Positions 1 to 8,382 are shown, counted from the first letter of the stretch. The stretch: DNA of 57,133 bases from an uncultured Clostridia bacterium (GCA_947062475.1 CAMSQA010000009.1:1-57133); one strand, 5' to 3'. A program made the numbers and translations. Notes: generated by a model not told the origin, from the letters alone.

Positions 1-72
1 TTTTTGATTTTATTTTTTGTTTATATTATTCTTTTTATTGATAGAGTTTGTCTATCTATAAAAGGGGAAATT

Positions 73-1662
73 ATGAGCAGTTTAAGCATATTATGCAATG
101 CTGCTGTGACCGCCGGAGTTGTTAGCGGAATAATTGCACTTTTAGTAGGTGCAGTTGTTGGAATTTTAGTTTACAATCTACTAGCAAGCAAAAAAATAGG
201 TAAAAGTAAATCTAATGCTGTAAAAATAATTGAAGAGGCGTATGCAGAAGCAAAGAGCATAAAAAAAGAATCTCTTTTAGAGGCCAAAGAAGAAGCACAG
301 AAAATAAGAGATGAAGCAAATTCAGAAGCCAAAGAAAGAAGAGGAGAAATTCAAAAACAAGAGGAAAGACTTGACCAGAGAGAAGAATATCTGACAAAAA
401 AAGAAACTACACTTGACAATAAAAGTTTGCAAATAGAAAATGAAAAGGCTTTTATTGAAAATGAAAAAAGTCTTTTGGCTGAAAAGATTAAAGAACAAGA
501 TGAAATTAAAATTCAAATGACAGAAAAACTTGAAAAGATTTCAGGTTTATCAAAAAAAGAAGCAAAAGATATTTTGATTGAAAGTATTTCAGAGGAAGCA
601 AAAAAGGATGCTGGAATATTAGTAAAACAAATAGAAGACAATGCAAGAGAAAAGGCTGAAGATATTGCCAAAAACATTGTTGTAGGTGCAATACAAAAAT
701 GTGCAACTGACTTATCATCTGAGTTTACAGTGACTTCTGTTGCTCTTCCAAATGATGATATGAAAGGTAGAATTATAGGTCGCGAAGGAAGAAATATCCG
801 TGCAATTGAAAGCGTAACGGGTGTTGAATTAATAGTTGATGACACACCAGAAACAATAACTATTTCAAGTTTTGACCCAGTAAGACGAGAAATCGCTAGA
901 ATGAGTCTTGAAAAGTTGATTGTAGATGGAAGAATACATCCAACAAGAATTGAAGAAATAGTTGAAAAAGCATCAAAAGATGTTGAAAAAATTATAAAAG
1001 AAGCAGGTGAGAATGCTTGCAATGAGGTTGGTATTTTCAATTTAAATCCAGAACTTGTTAAAATTTTGGGTAGACTTAAATATAGGACAAGTTATGGACA
1101 AAATTGTCTGACACACAGCATTGAGACATCTATAATTGCTGGTCTCTTAGCCACAGAACTTGGAGCCAATGTTCTCGTAGCAAAACGTGGTGGATTGTTG
1201 CATGATATTGGAAAAGCTCTTGATCATGAAGTTGATGGCACTCATGTTTCTATCGGAATTGAACTTGCAAAGAAATATAAAGAATCTGAAGACGTAATAC
1301 ACTGTATACATGCTCATCATGGAGATGTTCCTTACAATTCGATTGAAGCAATTTTAGTGCAGGTGGCTGATGCTATTTCAAGTTCTCGACCTGGTGCAAG
1401 AAGAGAAAGTTTGGAAAATTATATCAAACGTCTACAACAATTGGAAGAAATTTGCAATGGATTCAGCGGTGTTGAGAAATCTTATGCAATTCAAGCGGGC
1501 AGAGAGGTTCGAATTATCGTTAAACCAGATCAGGTAAATGATAACAATGCACTTTTTCTTGCAAAAGATATCTCTAAAAAGATAGAACAAGAAATGCAAT
1601 ATCCAGGTCAAATTAAAGTAGTAGTAATTCGTGAAAAACGATTTACTGAAACTGCAAAATAA
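73..1662 (+). CDS. rny: Ribonuclease Y
   Basis: Membrane-anchored endoribonuclease that starts mRNA decay in Gram-positive bacteria. The 529-residue protein has the family's full architecture: one N-terminal membrane helix (about residues 9-32), a long Lys/Glu-rich coiled coil (about 40-200), a KH RNA-binding domain with the motif [15 protein letters not shown], then an HD phosphohydrolase domain with [11 protein letters not shown] and a second HAHHGD motif. The open frame runs upstream to base 4, but the ATG at 73 is preceded by AAAGGGGA and opens directly into the membrane helix, so I take it as the start. A rho-independent terminator follows at once, so it seems to end its transcription unit. 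It is a typical full-length member. Confidence 0.97.
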   Translation: MSSLSILCNAAVTAGVVSGIIALLVGAVVGILVYNLLASKKIGKSKSNAVKIIEEAYAEAKSIKKESLLEAKEEAQKIRDEANSEAKERRGEIQKQEERLDQREEYLTKKETTLDNKSLQIENEKAFIENEKSLLAEKIKEQDEIKIQMTEKLEKISGLSKKEAKDILIESISEEAKKDAGILVKQIEDNAREKAEDIAKNIVVGAIQKCATDLSSEFTVTSVALPNDDMKGRIIGREGRNIRAIESVTGVELIVDDTPETITISSFDPVRREIARMSLEKLIVDGRIHPTRIEEIVEKASKDVEKIIKEAGENACNEVGIFNLNPELVKILGRLKYRTSYGQNCLTHSIETSIIAGLLATELGANVLVAKRGGLLHDIGKALDHEVDGTHVSIGIELAKKYKESEDVIHCIHAHHGDVPYNSIEAILVQVADAISSSRPGARRESLENYIKRLQQLEEICNGFSGVEKSYAIQAGREVRIIVKPDQVNDNNALFLAKDISKKIEQEMQYPGQIKVVVIREKRFTETAK

Positions 1663-1672
1663 TTAAAAACAT

Positions 1673-1709
1673 AAAAGATTGACAAAAAAACACTGTCAAT
1701 CTTTTTTTG
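1673..1709 (+). terminator. rho-independent terminator after rny
   Basis: An 11-bp stem (AAAGATTGACA with TGTCAATCTTT) is followed by a T-run, just after the rny stop codon. Confidence 0.9.
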
Positions 1710-1798
1710 TATTTTTAATAATTAAGTTGCATGTTAGACATTTTAGAAAGAACAAATAATTTTGTAATAATTTATCTTAGCTATTAATATGATACAAT

Positions 1799-2407
1799 AT
1801 GGATAATATAATTAATTTTTTTGTAGAACATTTTGACAATTGCGTATGGCTTGCAGTAATATTAATTGCAATGTGTCCAACCTTAGAAAGTAAAATAGCA
1901 ATTCCTTTTGCTATGAACAGTGCAATTTGGGGGAACAATTCATTATCACCATTTTTAGCTCTTATTATAGCTTTTATAGGAGCTATGATTCCAAGTTTTT
2001 TAATAATGCTTTTAGCTCGTAAGTTAAGGGGTAAAACTACAGGATTTATAAGTTCAAAATTTTTACATCATTATTCTACTAAAAGTGCATATATTGAAGA
2101 TAAACAATCAGGTTTTAAAAAATACTTAGCTTTAGCTGGTTTTGTAGCAGTTCCACTGCCACTTACTGGTGTTTGGACGGGCAGTTTAATCGCTGGACTT
2201 AGCAATCTTGATTTAAAATATTCATTCTTGACTATTACAATTGGGACACTTATATCTACTTCTGCAATTACTCTACTTTGTGTTTTACTTGAAAATTCAA
2301 TTTCTTATATTTTGATAATTTCACTTATTATAATCATTCTATTTTTATTTGTTGATTTATTTATTTCTTTAATAAAAAAATGTCACAGATCAAAAAGGGA
2401 TATTTAA
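1799..2407 (+). CDS. Small multidrug export (COG2426-type) membrane protein
   Basis: A 202-residue integral membrane protein with about five hydrophobic helices. The first third holds the motif PTLESKIAIPFA and the middle holds VAVPLPLTGVWTGS, the signature of the small multidrug-export family (Pfam Sm_multidrug_ex). That family was named by similarity, and substrates are poorly established, so the transport role is only suggested. The proposed ATG has no ribosome-binding site, and TATGAT (1788-1793) lies only 5 bases upstream, so the mRNA may be leaderless. The C-terminus is a short basic tail. It stands alone between rny and the PadR fusion gene, sharing a two-way terminator with the latter. 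Confidence 0.85.
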   Translation: MDNIINFFVEHFDNCVWLAVILIAMCPTLESKIAIPFAMNSAIWGNNSLSPFLALIIAFIGAMIPSFLIMLLARKLRGKTTGFISSKFLHHYSTKSAYIEDKQSGFKKYLALAGFVAVPLPLTGVWTGSLIAGLSNLDLKYSFLTITIGTLISTSAITLLCVLLENSISYILIISLIIIILFLFVDLFISLIKKCHRSKRDI

Positions 2408-2442
2408 AATTTAAATGCCTAAACATATCACACATAAAATTA

Positions 2443-2475
2443 AAAAAATATCATGCAAATTGCATGATATTTTTA
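2443..2475. terminator. bidirectional terminator
   Basis: The perfect palindrome ATATCATGCAA/TTGCATGATAT is flanked by A-run and T-run. It serves the convergent transporter gene (+) and PadR fusion gene (-). Confidence 0.88.
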
Positions 2476-2497
2476 AATATAAGTTATTCTATATCTT

Positions 2498-4240
2498 TTA
2501 TTTCCAAAATTTTACAAGTAATATTCGTTTTAAGAAATATCTGACTGGAATCATAATAAAAGCTAAGATAAGTGGTAAAATTAAAGTAGTTGCAAACAAA
2601 CTAAATGCCTTTGTAGCGATTCCACAAATCAAATTTAATCCAACAATTATACAAGAAACAAGCAAGTAATAACACATTACTTTCCAAAAAGGACTTAGCT
2701 GCGTTGGCATCCAACTAGTATAAACTTTATAATTGTATATCTTTAAAGCAACATCTAATATTAGTAGTGTAGGCAATAAAATAAATAGAAAATTAGTATT
2801 ATTGTTCAACATTCCTGTTTTTAAGAAAATCAAATATAAAACAGTTGAAGAGAGTAAACTCATCAATAATGTTGCAATGCTTACAGATAAATAAATTAAG
2901 TTTGTATTGTGTTTAGTTTTATCTAATGATTTTTCATAAACATTAAATGAAATGTTTTGACTATCATAATAATCTTTCAAATCATTATAGTCATAAATTG
3001 CATCATCTCTTACCTGTGCTGATGTATTATCTTTTGTCTTAGAATAAAGTTTATTGAGAATCTCTCTATGAGAAGGGTCAACATTTGAATCTCTTTTTGG
3101 TGCAGGGAGACGAGTGTCTTTAGTATTTTCAGAAACAATTTTTATTTTAGGTGGTTCAATCTTTTTTGCTTTGCCCACATCATTTGGTGAAAGATGTCCA
3201 GTGACTAAAACTGCATCATCTTTAATATCAGATTTATTTTCAACTTCCTTTTTCAATTCTTTTTTCACTTCATAATTATTAAAAGATTGATTAAGTGTCT
3301 TACTTTTTGTTTCATAATTTACTGTAGGGTATGTATATTTTGCTTTATTTTGAAGTAAAGAATTTTTAAATTCTTCAATATTTGCCTTTTTCTTTTCATT
3401 TGAAATCATCAATGCATCTGTAGTTGTAATAGCTATTTGATCTTCTGCAAAGCTTCTCTTTCTTTTTATTTTATTAATATCTTTAGATATGTCAAACAAT
3501 CTTTTGTTATAATCTTCAACATTAGATAAAAATACTGCATCATCTTTTTTCTCTTGTTCAGAATTATTAATATTTTCTATCAAAGTTTCAGTTTCAGTTT
3601 TATCTTCAAGTTCTTTTTCCTCTTCTTTTTCCTCAGTTTGATCTTCTTCAATTTTTTCTTCTCGAACTAAAAACCTAGCATCATCTTTATATTCATCCGT
3701 TTGAGCAACTTGCTCTTCTATAATTTGCTGAGTTTCGGTTTGAGAAACAGTAGTGGAGTCATTGCTTTCATCTAACGAAGAAAAATCAAAGAAGTCTTCA
3801 TCATTTTTGATTGCGCTTTCATTATTTTCATTTTCTGAAACTGAAGTAGGGGAGAGACTTTCATTATTTTCTGTTTTTAGTTCTGTGTTTTCTCTATTGA
3901 AAATATCTTCTGTTTTAATATCAACATCAACAAAATCTCTGAAAACATCTATGTTATTATAATCAAAATAAGCCTTTAATTCCTGATAAAAACCACGACC
4001 TTTATCAGTTAATGAATAATATTTTCTGTTTGGACCAAAATCACTGCTTTGTAAATATGATGAAATATAACCTTGCTTTTCCATTCTTGTTAGATTGGAA
4101 TAAACACTAGGCTTTTTTAAATTTATTTTTCCATTACTTCGAGTTGATATTTCACTTATGATATCCAGACCATAAAAATCTCTGTCTTGAAGACAGGTGA
4201 GTATCAAATATGAAAGTTGTCCTTTTGCATAAAATTCCAT
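2498..4240 (-). CDS. PadR-type regulator fused to a four-helix membrane domain
   Basis: The 580-residue protein starts with a PadR winged-helix domain (about residues 1-95): the opening matches PadR helix 1 (FYAKGQLSYLILTCL), then YGLDIISEI, a recognition region (KPSVYSNLTRMEKQGYI) and a beta-wing ending YYSLTDKGR. A long, very acidic, low-complexity linker follows (about 100-445). It carries four copies of a [KR]DDA[RVI] motif at about residues 185, 232, 340 and 411. The C-terminus has four hydrophobic helices (about 448-473, 483-503, 519-541, 548-569). PadR proteins are normally 100-190 residues and soluble, so this would be a membrane-tethered regulator. I do not recognise the membrane domain. 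The ATG at 4240 has AGAGGTAA upstream and follows a consensus promoter; the longer frame would begin upstream of the predicted transcript start. Confidence 0.8.
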   Translation of the reverse strand: MEFYAKGQLSYLILTCLQDRDFYGLDIISEISTRSNGKINLKKPSVYSNLTRMEKQGYISSYLQSSDFGPNRKYYSLTDKGRGFYQELKAYFDYNNIDVFRDFVDVDIKTEDIFNRENTELKTENNESLSPTSVSENENNESAIKNDEDFFDFSSLDESNDSTTVSQTETQQIIEEQVAQTDEYKDDARFLVREEKIEEDQTEEKEEEKELEDKTETETLIENINNSEQEKKDDAVFLSNVEDYNKRLFDISKDINKIKRKRSFAEDQIAITTTDALMISNEKKKANIEEFKNSLLQNKAKYTYPTVNYETKSKTLNQSFNNYEVKKELKKEVENKSDIKDDAVLVTGHLSPNDVGKAKKIEPPKIKIVSENTKDTRLPAPKRDSNVDPSHREILNKLYSKTKDNTSAQVRDDAIYDYNDLKDYYDSQNISFNVYEKSLDKTKHNTNLIYLSVSIATLLMSLLSSTVLYLIFLKTGMLNNNTNFLFILLPTLLILDVALKIYNYKVYTSWMPTQLSPFWKVMCYYLLVSCIIVGLNLICGIATKAFSLFATTLILPLILAFIMIPVRYFLKRILLVKFWK

Positions 4241-4255
4241 TATTACCTCTATTAA

Positions 4256-4284
4256 ATTATAAAACAACTTTGCACCTAAGTCAA
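4256..4284 (-). promoter_or_regulatory. sigma-A promoter of the PadR fusion gene
   Basis: On the minus strand TTGACT (4279-4284), exactly 17 bp, then TATAAT (4256-4261). The predicted start near 4249 leaves a very short leader before the ATG at 4240. Confidence 0.85.
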
Positions 4285-4306
4285 CAATTTTTTAAATAAA
4301 AATTAA

Positions 4307-4333
4307 ATAGTAGTATGTCTTGCATACTACTAT
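4307..4333. promoter_or_regulatory. perfect 11-bp inverted repeat upstream of the PadR promoter
   Basis: ATAGTAGTATG and its exact inverse CATACTACTAT are separated by TCTTG. The centre lies about 70 bp upstream of the predicted transcript start. Neither side has a T-run, so it is not a terminator. A dimeric regulator's binding site is the natural reading, possibly for the PadR protein itself. One arm recurs upstream of yunB. Confidence 0.55.
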
Positions 4334-4497
4334 CAAAATTTATTTAATATTATAAAGTTTTAGAATATTCTAAATTGAAAAAACAATTTTTTAATTTTAT
4401 CAATCAAATATGAGGGGGAAATTTTACATATTTCTTAAACAAACAAAACTTTATTATCAAAATAATTTAAATTTTTCAAATTTTAATGCTATTTTCA

Positions 4498-4563
4498 TGC
4501 TAGGGCAATATCAATATCTCTGCGTAAAAGACAGCTTTTACACAGAGATATGCACATACTAGC
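4498..4563. other. long isolated stem-loop in a 400-bp gene gap
   Basis: ATATCTCTG-c-GTAAAAG pairs with CTTTTAC-a-CAGAGATAT around an ACAG loop: 16 of 17 positions pair. GCTAG and CTAGC lie at the outer ends. No T-run follows on either strand, so it is not a simple terminator. The rest of 4334-4667 shows only A+T-rich sequence and a doubtful 50-codon frame at 4410. Confidence 0.5.
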
Positions 4564-4667
4564 ACTTAAAACAAAGGTATTTTGTTATTTTTTTATAATT
4601 ATATAAATATTAAATTCTTATTAAAGATTGCACACATATAAAGATATTCATATAATATTTTTCTTAT

Positions 4668-5624
4668 TTACAGCAAATTTAAAACTTTATTAAATTCAAG
4701 ACCACAATTGCCACAGACAATATCATCGTTTATATTTTTTGAACTATCATTTATAGATTTAATATTTCTTATAGATTTCAATTTTAAGAAATTTACTATT
4801 TTCAAAAAGATTTTATAAATATCGTCACCTTGATACAAATTGCTTGGAACATAATATAAAACACTTTCCAAATAAATTTGATTTGGCATTTTACCATTTA
4901 CATTGTAAAATAAAGTATTGAATATTTTTAATATTTGAGTTAAATTATCACCCGTTTCTTTTAATTTCTTTGAAATTAAATCTATTCTCTTATCAATGTT
5001 GACTTCTATAAAGCCTTTTTTATTTGATGAATAAAATTTATAAATTTCGTCATTTTTACTTACTAGGTATAAAATTATTTCTGTATTACAATCAAAATCA
5101 TCTCTGCCTAAAATTGAAATTTTGCAATCTTTTAAACCAATAAGACTGGTCTCTGTCAACACGCTGCAAATACAATTTTGCAAATCTTCACTCAAATTAT
5201 ACATTGTATATTTGCTTGGATCAAATTTAATATTTGTAATTTTATTTTCTTCTTCTTTGCGTTTACGTCTTGTTTTTCGTCTTTTCTTTTTCAGCAATTT
5301 ACGATTTTCCCAAGCATATTTAAATCTTTCTTTAAAATTTCGCAAAAAATTTGTTGATTTTATTGTGTTAAGTTCAAGTTGAGCATTATCAATGCCTAAA
5401 AAATATTTGCAACTTGAATTATCTATAAAAGAATTATTTAAGACTTCATTCACTGGTTGCAAAACAACATTTTTTACATTAATATAGCTAACTTTTTTAG
5501 AAAGAGCTTCAATTGACGCCGTTAATACTTGATTTACAGCTTTATTCAATTTTTTTAAATACTTTTCGTGATCTTGTCGAACAATTGAATTTATAAGCTC
5601 TTTCGTAACTCTTATTTTTGCCAT
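4668..5624 (-). CDS. Unknown protein translationally coupled to serS
   Basis: A 318-residue protein I do not recognise. It has no signal peptide or membrane helix. A strongly basic stretch of Lys/Arg lies at about residues 112-128, an alpha/beta-looking section follows, and a lone CGNC sits at residues 304-307, ten residues from the end, resembling half of a zinc ribbon. The start codon directly abuts the serS stop (TAAATG), with AAAGGAAG as ribosome site inside serS, so the two genes are co-transcribed and probably coupled. The basic patch suggests nucleic-acid contact, but this is only inference. Codon use resembles the neighbours. No clear terminator follows. Confidence 0.75.
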   Translation of the reverse strand: MAKIRVTKELINSIVRQDHEKYLKKLNKAVNQVLTASIEALSKKVSYINVKNVVLQPVNEVLNNSFIDNSSCKYFLGIDNAQLELNTIKSTNFLRNFKERFKYAWENRKLLKKKRRKTRRKRKEEENKITNIKFDPSKYTMYNLSEDLQNCICSVLTETSLIGLKDCKISILGRDDFDCNTEIILYLVSKNDEIYKFYSSNKKGFIEVNIDKRIDLISKKLKETGDNLTQILKIFNTLFYNVNGKMPNQIYLESVLYYVPSNLYQGDDIYKIFLKIVNFLKLKSIRNIKSINDSSKNINDDIVCGNCGLEFNKVLNLL

Positions 5625-6923
5625 TTATCTTCCTTTTTTATTAGGATAAATTTTATCTTTTCCACCCATATAACTTCTCAAAACTACAGGAATGTTTACA
5701 CTGCCATCAGCATTTAAATTATTCTCTAAAAAGGCAATAAGCATACGTGGAGGTGCAACTACAGTATTATTTAATGTATGAGCAAGCTTAGAGCCTTCAG
5801 TAGTTTTATATTTTATCCCAAGTCTTCTCGCTTGTGCATCAGAAAGGTTTGAACAAGAACCCAGTTCACCAAAATATCTATTTTGACGAGGACTCCATGC
5901 ATTTAAGTCACATGATTTTACTTTCAAATCGGCAAGATCACCACTGCAACATTCCATGACTTCATGAGGAATATCAAGACTTTTAAAAAATTCTGATGAA
6001 ATTTGCCACATTTTATTATACCAATTCATTGAATCTTCTGGCTTGCAAATAACAATCATTTCTTGTTTTTCAAATTGATGAACTCTATAAATGCCTCGCT
6101 CTTCAATACCATGAGCACCAACCTCTTTTCTAAAACATGGTGAATAAGAAGTCAAACATAAAGGTAAATCTTCCTCCTTTAATATTGTTTCTTTAAATCT
6201 TCCTATCATAGAATGCTCACTTGTCCCAATTAAATATAAGTCTTCGCCTTCGATTTTATACATCATATTTTCCATTTCTTCAAAACTCATAACACCATTT
6301 ACAACGTCGCTTCTTATCATAAATGGAGGAATTACATAAGTAAATCCTTTATCTATCATAAAATCTCTTGCATAAGACAAAATTGCAGAATGCAGTCTTG
6401 CGATATCACCAGTCAAATAATAATAACCATTTCCACTTGTTCTTCTTGCACTATCTAAATCAAGCCCATTTAAACTTTCAAGAATATCTGCATGATAAGG
6501 AATTTCATAATCAGGTGTTTTAGCCTCACCAATTGTCAATCTTTGAACGTTTTCACTGTCATCTTTTCCAATAGGCACATCATCAGCAATAATATTTGGG
6601 ATTGATTGCATAAGTTTTTTCAATTTATCTGAAAGTTGTCCTTCTTCTTTTTCAATTTCAACAATTCTTTCATTGTTTTTTACAACCTCCGTCTTTATAC
6701 TTTGTGCTTCATCAATCTTTTTTTCACGCATTAAGCTGCCTATTTTAGCACTTAAAGTATTTCTCATAGAACGAAGATTGTCGCCTTCTTTCTTTAAATC
6801 ACGAATTTTTTGGTCTAATTCTAAAACTTGATCAACATAAACAAGTTTATGATTTTGAAATTTCTTTTTAATATTTTCTTTTACTAGCTCTGGACTTGTC
6901 CTAATCAAATTAATGTCTATCAT
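5625..6923 (-). CDS. serS: Seryl-tRNA synthetase
   Basis: Charges tRNA-Ser with serine (and tRNA-Sec where present). The 432-residue protein has the N-terminal antiparallel coiled-coil arm (about 30-105) that grips the long variable arm of tRNA-Ser, then the class II catalytic core. Visible landmarks are the TSEHSM serine-binding loop, motif 2 (SPCFRKEVGAHG...GIYRVHQFEKQE) and the motif 3 region ending NNTVVAPPRMLIAFLENN. Length is typical. AGGAGG precedes the ATG, and a consensus promoter lies upstream. No T-box is visible in the short leader, unlike pheS. The unknown gene at 4668 is downstream and directly adjoining. Confidence 0.97.
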   Translation of the reverse strand: MIDINLIRTSPELVKENIKKKFQNHKLVYVDQVLELDQKIRDLKKEGDNLRSMRNTLSAKIGSLMREKKIDEAQSIKTEVVKNNERIVEIEKEEGQLSDKLKKLMQSIPNIIADDVPIGKDDSENVQRLTIGEAKTPDYEIPYHADILESLNGLDLDSARRTSGNGYYYLTGDIARLHSAILSYARDFMIDKGFTYVIPPFMIRSDVVNGVMSFEEMENMMYKIEGEDLYLIGTSEHSMIGRFKETILKEEDLPLCLTSYSPCFRKEVGAHGIEERGIYRVHQFEKQEMIVICKPEDSMNWYNKMWQISSEFFKSLDIPHEVMECCSGDLADLKVKSCDLNAWSPRQNRYFGELGSCSNLSDAQARRLGIKYKTTEGSKLAHTLNNTVVAPPRMLIAFLENNLNADGSVNIPVVLRSYMGGKDKIYPNKKGR

Positions 6924-6946
6924 AATAATCCTCCTAATATAAAAAC

Positions 6947-6975
6947 ATTATAATCTTTTTATTAATTCTAGTCAA
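6947..6975 (-). promoter_or_regulatory. sigma-A promoter of serS
   Basis: On the minus strand TTGACT (6970-6975), 17 bp, TATAAT (6947-6952). Only about 20 bases separate the predicted start from the serS ATG. Confidence 0.85.
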
Positions 6976-7108
6976 TTATTTATATAAATAAAACTAGATT
7001 GTTTATATATTTTCTTTTTATCTATTTCCATAATAAAGGATAATCTCCTCTGCTCATAAAAAAATTCTACAAAATTATAAAAAAATATTTTACGCATAGT
7101 TAAATTGC

Positions 7109-7137
7109 TTGATATTATTTAACAATAATGTTAAAAT
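7109..7137 (+). promoter_or_regulatory. sigma-A promoter placed at the start codon of the recombinase gene
   Basis: TTGATA (7109-7114), 17 bp, TAAAAT (7132-7137). The ATG at 7145 lies 7 bases after the -10 box, where transcription should begin. Confidence 0.7.
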
Positions 7138-7144
7138 AGAAATT

Positions 7145-8176
7145 ATGAATAACGATTTTTATCAAAAAAGAGATTTACAAACAAGATTAAGAATGTCAAA
7201 ATATACAGAAAAATTACCAGATTATTGTTTTGACTTTTTTATTGGTATAGAAAACAACACATCACTTCTCACTAGATATAATTACTCTATGGATATTTCT
7301 ATCTTCTTCAATTTTATGGCACAATTTATCTTTCATAAAGACGAAAATCAAATTACTTTAAAGGATTTAGAAGAACTTACCACCATTCATATTGAGAGAT
7401 TTTTGTCGTATTTATCTTATTATGAAATAGATGGAAAAAGTTTTAAAAATAACGAACGCGGAAAAGCAAGAAAACTTGCATCTCTTCGCTCATTTTTCAA
7501 ATATCTATATAATCACAATCTTATTTCATCAAATGTTGTCAGTAAAATTTCCACTCCAAAGCTACATAATAAAGAAATTATTAGACTTGAACAAGATGAA
7601 GTCAACACTCTTTTGAATGTAGTCGAAAATCCATTTGAATTTAGCAAAAGACAACAAACATACAACAAACATACATTCGAACGAGACAATGCTATCATCA
7701 CCCTATTTTTAGGCACAGGTATCAGAATTTCTGAATTAGTTGGCTTAAATCTTAATAGTTTTGATTTCTCCCAAAATGCTTTTGTAGTTACACGAAAAGG
7801 TGGAAATCAATCGACATTATATTTTTCAAACGATGTTGCGATGGCTTTAAAAACATGGCTTGAAAAACGTTCTACTTTAAATTTACCAACTGATGAGCAA
7901 GCTATGTTTATATCTTTACAAAACAAAAGGATCTCACTTAGAGCTGTTGAAGATTTAGTGAAAAAGTTTGCTTCTATTGCTTCACCTTTAAAAAAGATAT
8001 CTCCACATAAATTAAGAAGCACATTTGGCACAAACTTATATAAACAAACAAATGATATTTATATTGTTGCCGATATTTTAGGACATAAAGACGTAAACAC
8101 AACAAAAAAACACTATGCTGCCATAAATGAAGATCAAAGAAAATCAGTAGCAAGAAATGTAACTTTATATAAATAA
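7145..8176 (+). CDS. Tyrosine recombinase, XerC/XerD-like
   Basis: Site-specific recombinase of the phage-integrase family, 343 residues. The N-terminal SAM-like DNA-binding domain (about 25-140) precedes a catalytic domain with the whole active-site set: Arg194 (GTGIRISELVG), Lys218, His288 and Arg291 (SPHKLRSTFG), His314 (LGHKDVNTT) and Tyr324. Conserved spacing fits Xer proteins that resolve chromosome dimers, though it is longer than the usual 295-305 residues. No phage or transposon genes and no attachment site are visible nearby, so a housekeeping Xer role is more likely than a mobile integrase. A TTG at 7109 would extend the frame, but it is part of the -35 box. The ATG at 7145 has no ribosome site and is probably leaderless. 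Confidence 0.88.
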   Translation: MNNDFYQKRDLQTRLRMSKYTEKLPDYCFDFFIGIENNTSLLTRYNYSMDISIFFNFMAQFIFHKDENQITLKDLEELTTIHIERFLSYLSYYEIDGKSFKNNERGKARKLASLRSFFKYLYNHNLISSNVVSKISTPKLHNKEIIRLEQDEVNTLLNVVENPFEFSKRQQTYNKHTFERDNAIITLFLGTGIRISELVGLNLNSFDFSQNAFVVTRKGGNQSTLYFSNDVAMALKTWLEKRSTLNLPTDEQAMFISLQNKRISLRAVEDLVKKFASIASPLKKISPHKLRSTFGTNLYKQTNDIYIVADILGHKDVNTTKKHYAAINEDQRKSVARNVTLYK

Positions 8177-8207
8177 AAATTATTATAAAAATTTAATATT
8201 TTTTGTG

Positions 8208-8313
8208 TATAATATTTCAGTTGTTGCATAAGATAATATTGTGAAGGAGATATGCTTCACATTATACGGGAAGAAGCAGTTATATAAAATATTTGTATAG
8301 TGCTTCTTTTTGT
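8208..8313 (+). ncRNA. candidate small RNA with its own -10 box and terminator
   Basis: TATAAT at 8208-8213 (the -35 is poor) precedes about 95 bases with two hairpins. GTGAAG/CTTCAC (8241-8246 with 8255-8260) presents GAGATATG in its loop, so GGAGA straddles the stem end and loop. The terminator AAGAAGCA/TGCTTCTT (8271-8278 with 8301-8308) is followed by T's. No open frame of note fits. I do not recognise the family. It could alternatively be a terminator region for the recombinase gene, but the stop is already 95 bases upstream. Confidence 0.45.
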
Positions 8314-8344
8314 TTTATAAATTTCAGCTTGATTATTATCTTAT

Positions 8345-8382
8345 CATAACATAATAGATTGATTTTAATGCTATTATGTTAT
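8345..8382. repeat. inverted pair of a 13-bp repeated element
   Basis: CATAACATAATAG (8345-8357) and the inverse CTATTATGTTAT (8371-8382), with 13 bases between. The same 13-mer recurs at 30570 and 36540, also between convergent genes. Confidence 0.6.

Noticed and set aside
2415..2669. 84-codon plus-strand frame
   Set aside because: It crosses the bidirectional terminator and runs antisense to the end of the PadR fusion gene, with no ribosome site.
4410..4562. 50-codon frame on the plus strand in the 4.3-4.7 kb gap
   Set aside because: No ribosome site or promoter; half of it is the stem-loop; no recognisable similarity.
6924..7108. T-box upstream of serS (also looked for at asnS and lysS)
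   Set aside because: Leaders are short (about 20-70 bases) and lack the GGTGG core and terminator; only pheS has one.
7145..8176. Integrase of a mobile element
   Set aside because: No attachment repeats, phage genes or tRNA insertion site nearby; base composition and gene context are ordinary, so a Xer-type housekeeping role is preferred.
8345..8382. A dif site next to the Xer-like gene
   Set aside because: The arms resemble the XerD half-site, but the gap between them is 19 bases rather than 6-8.
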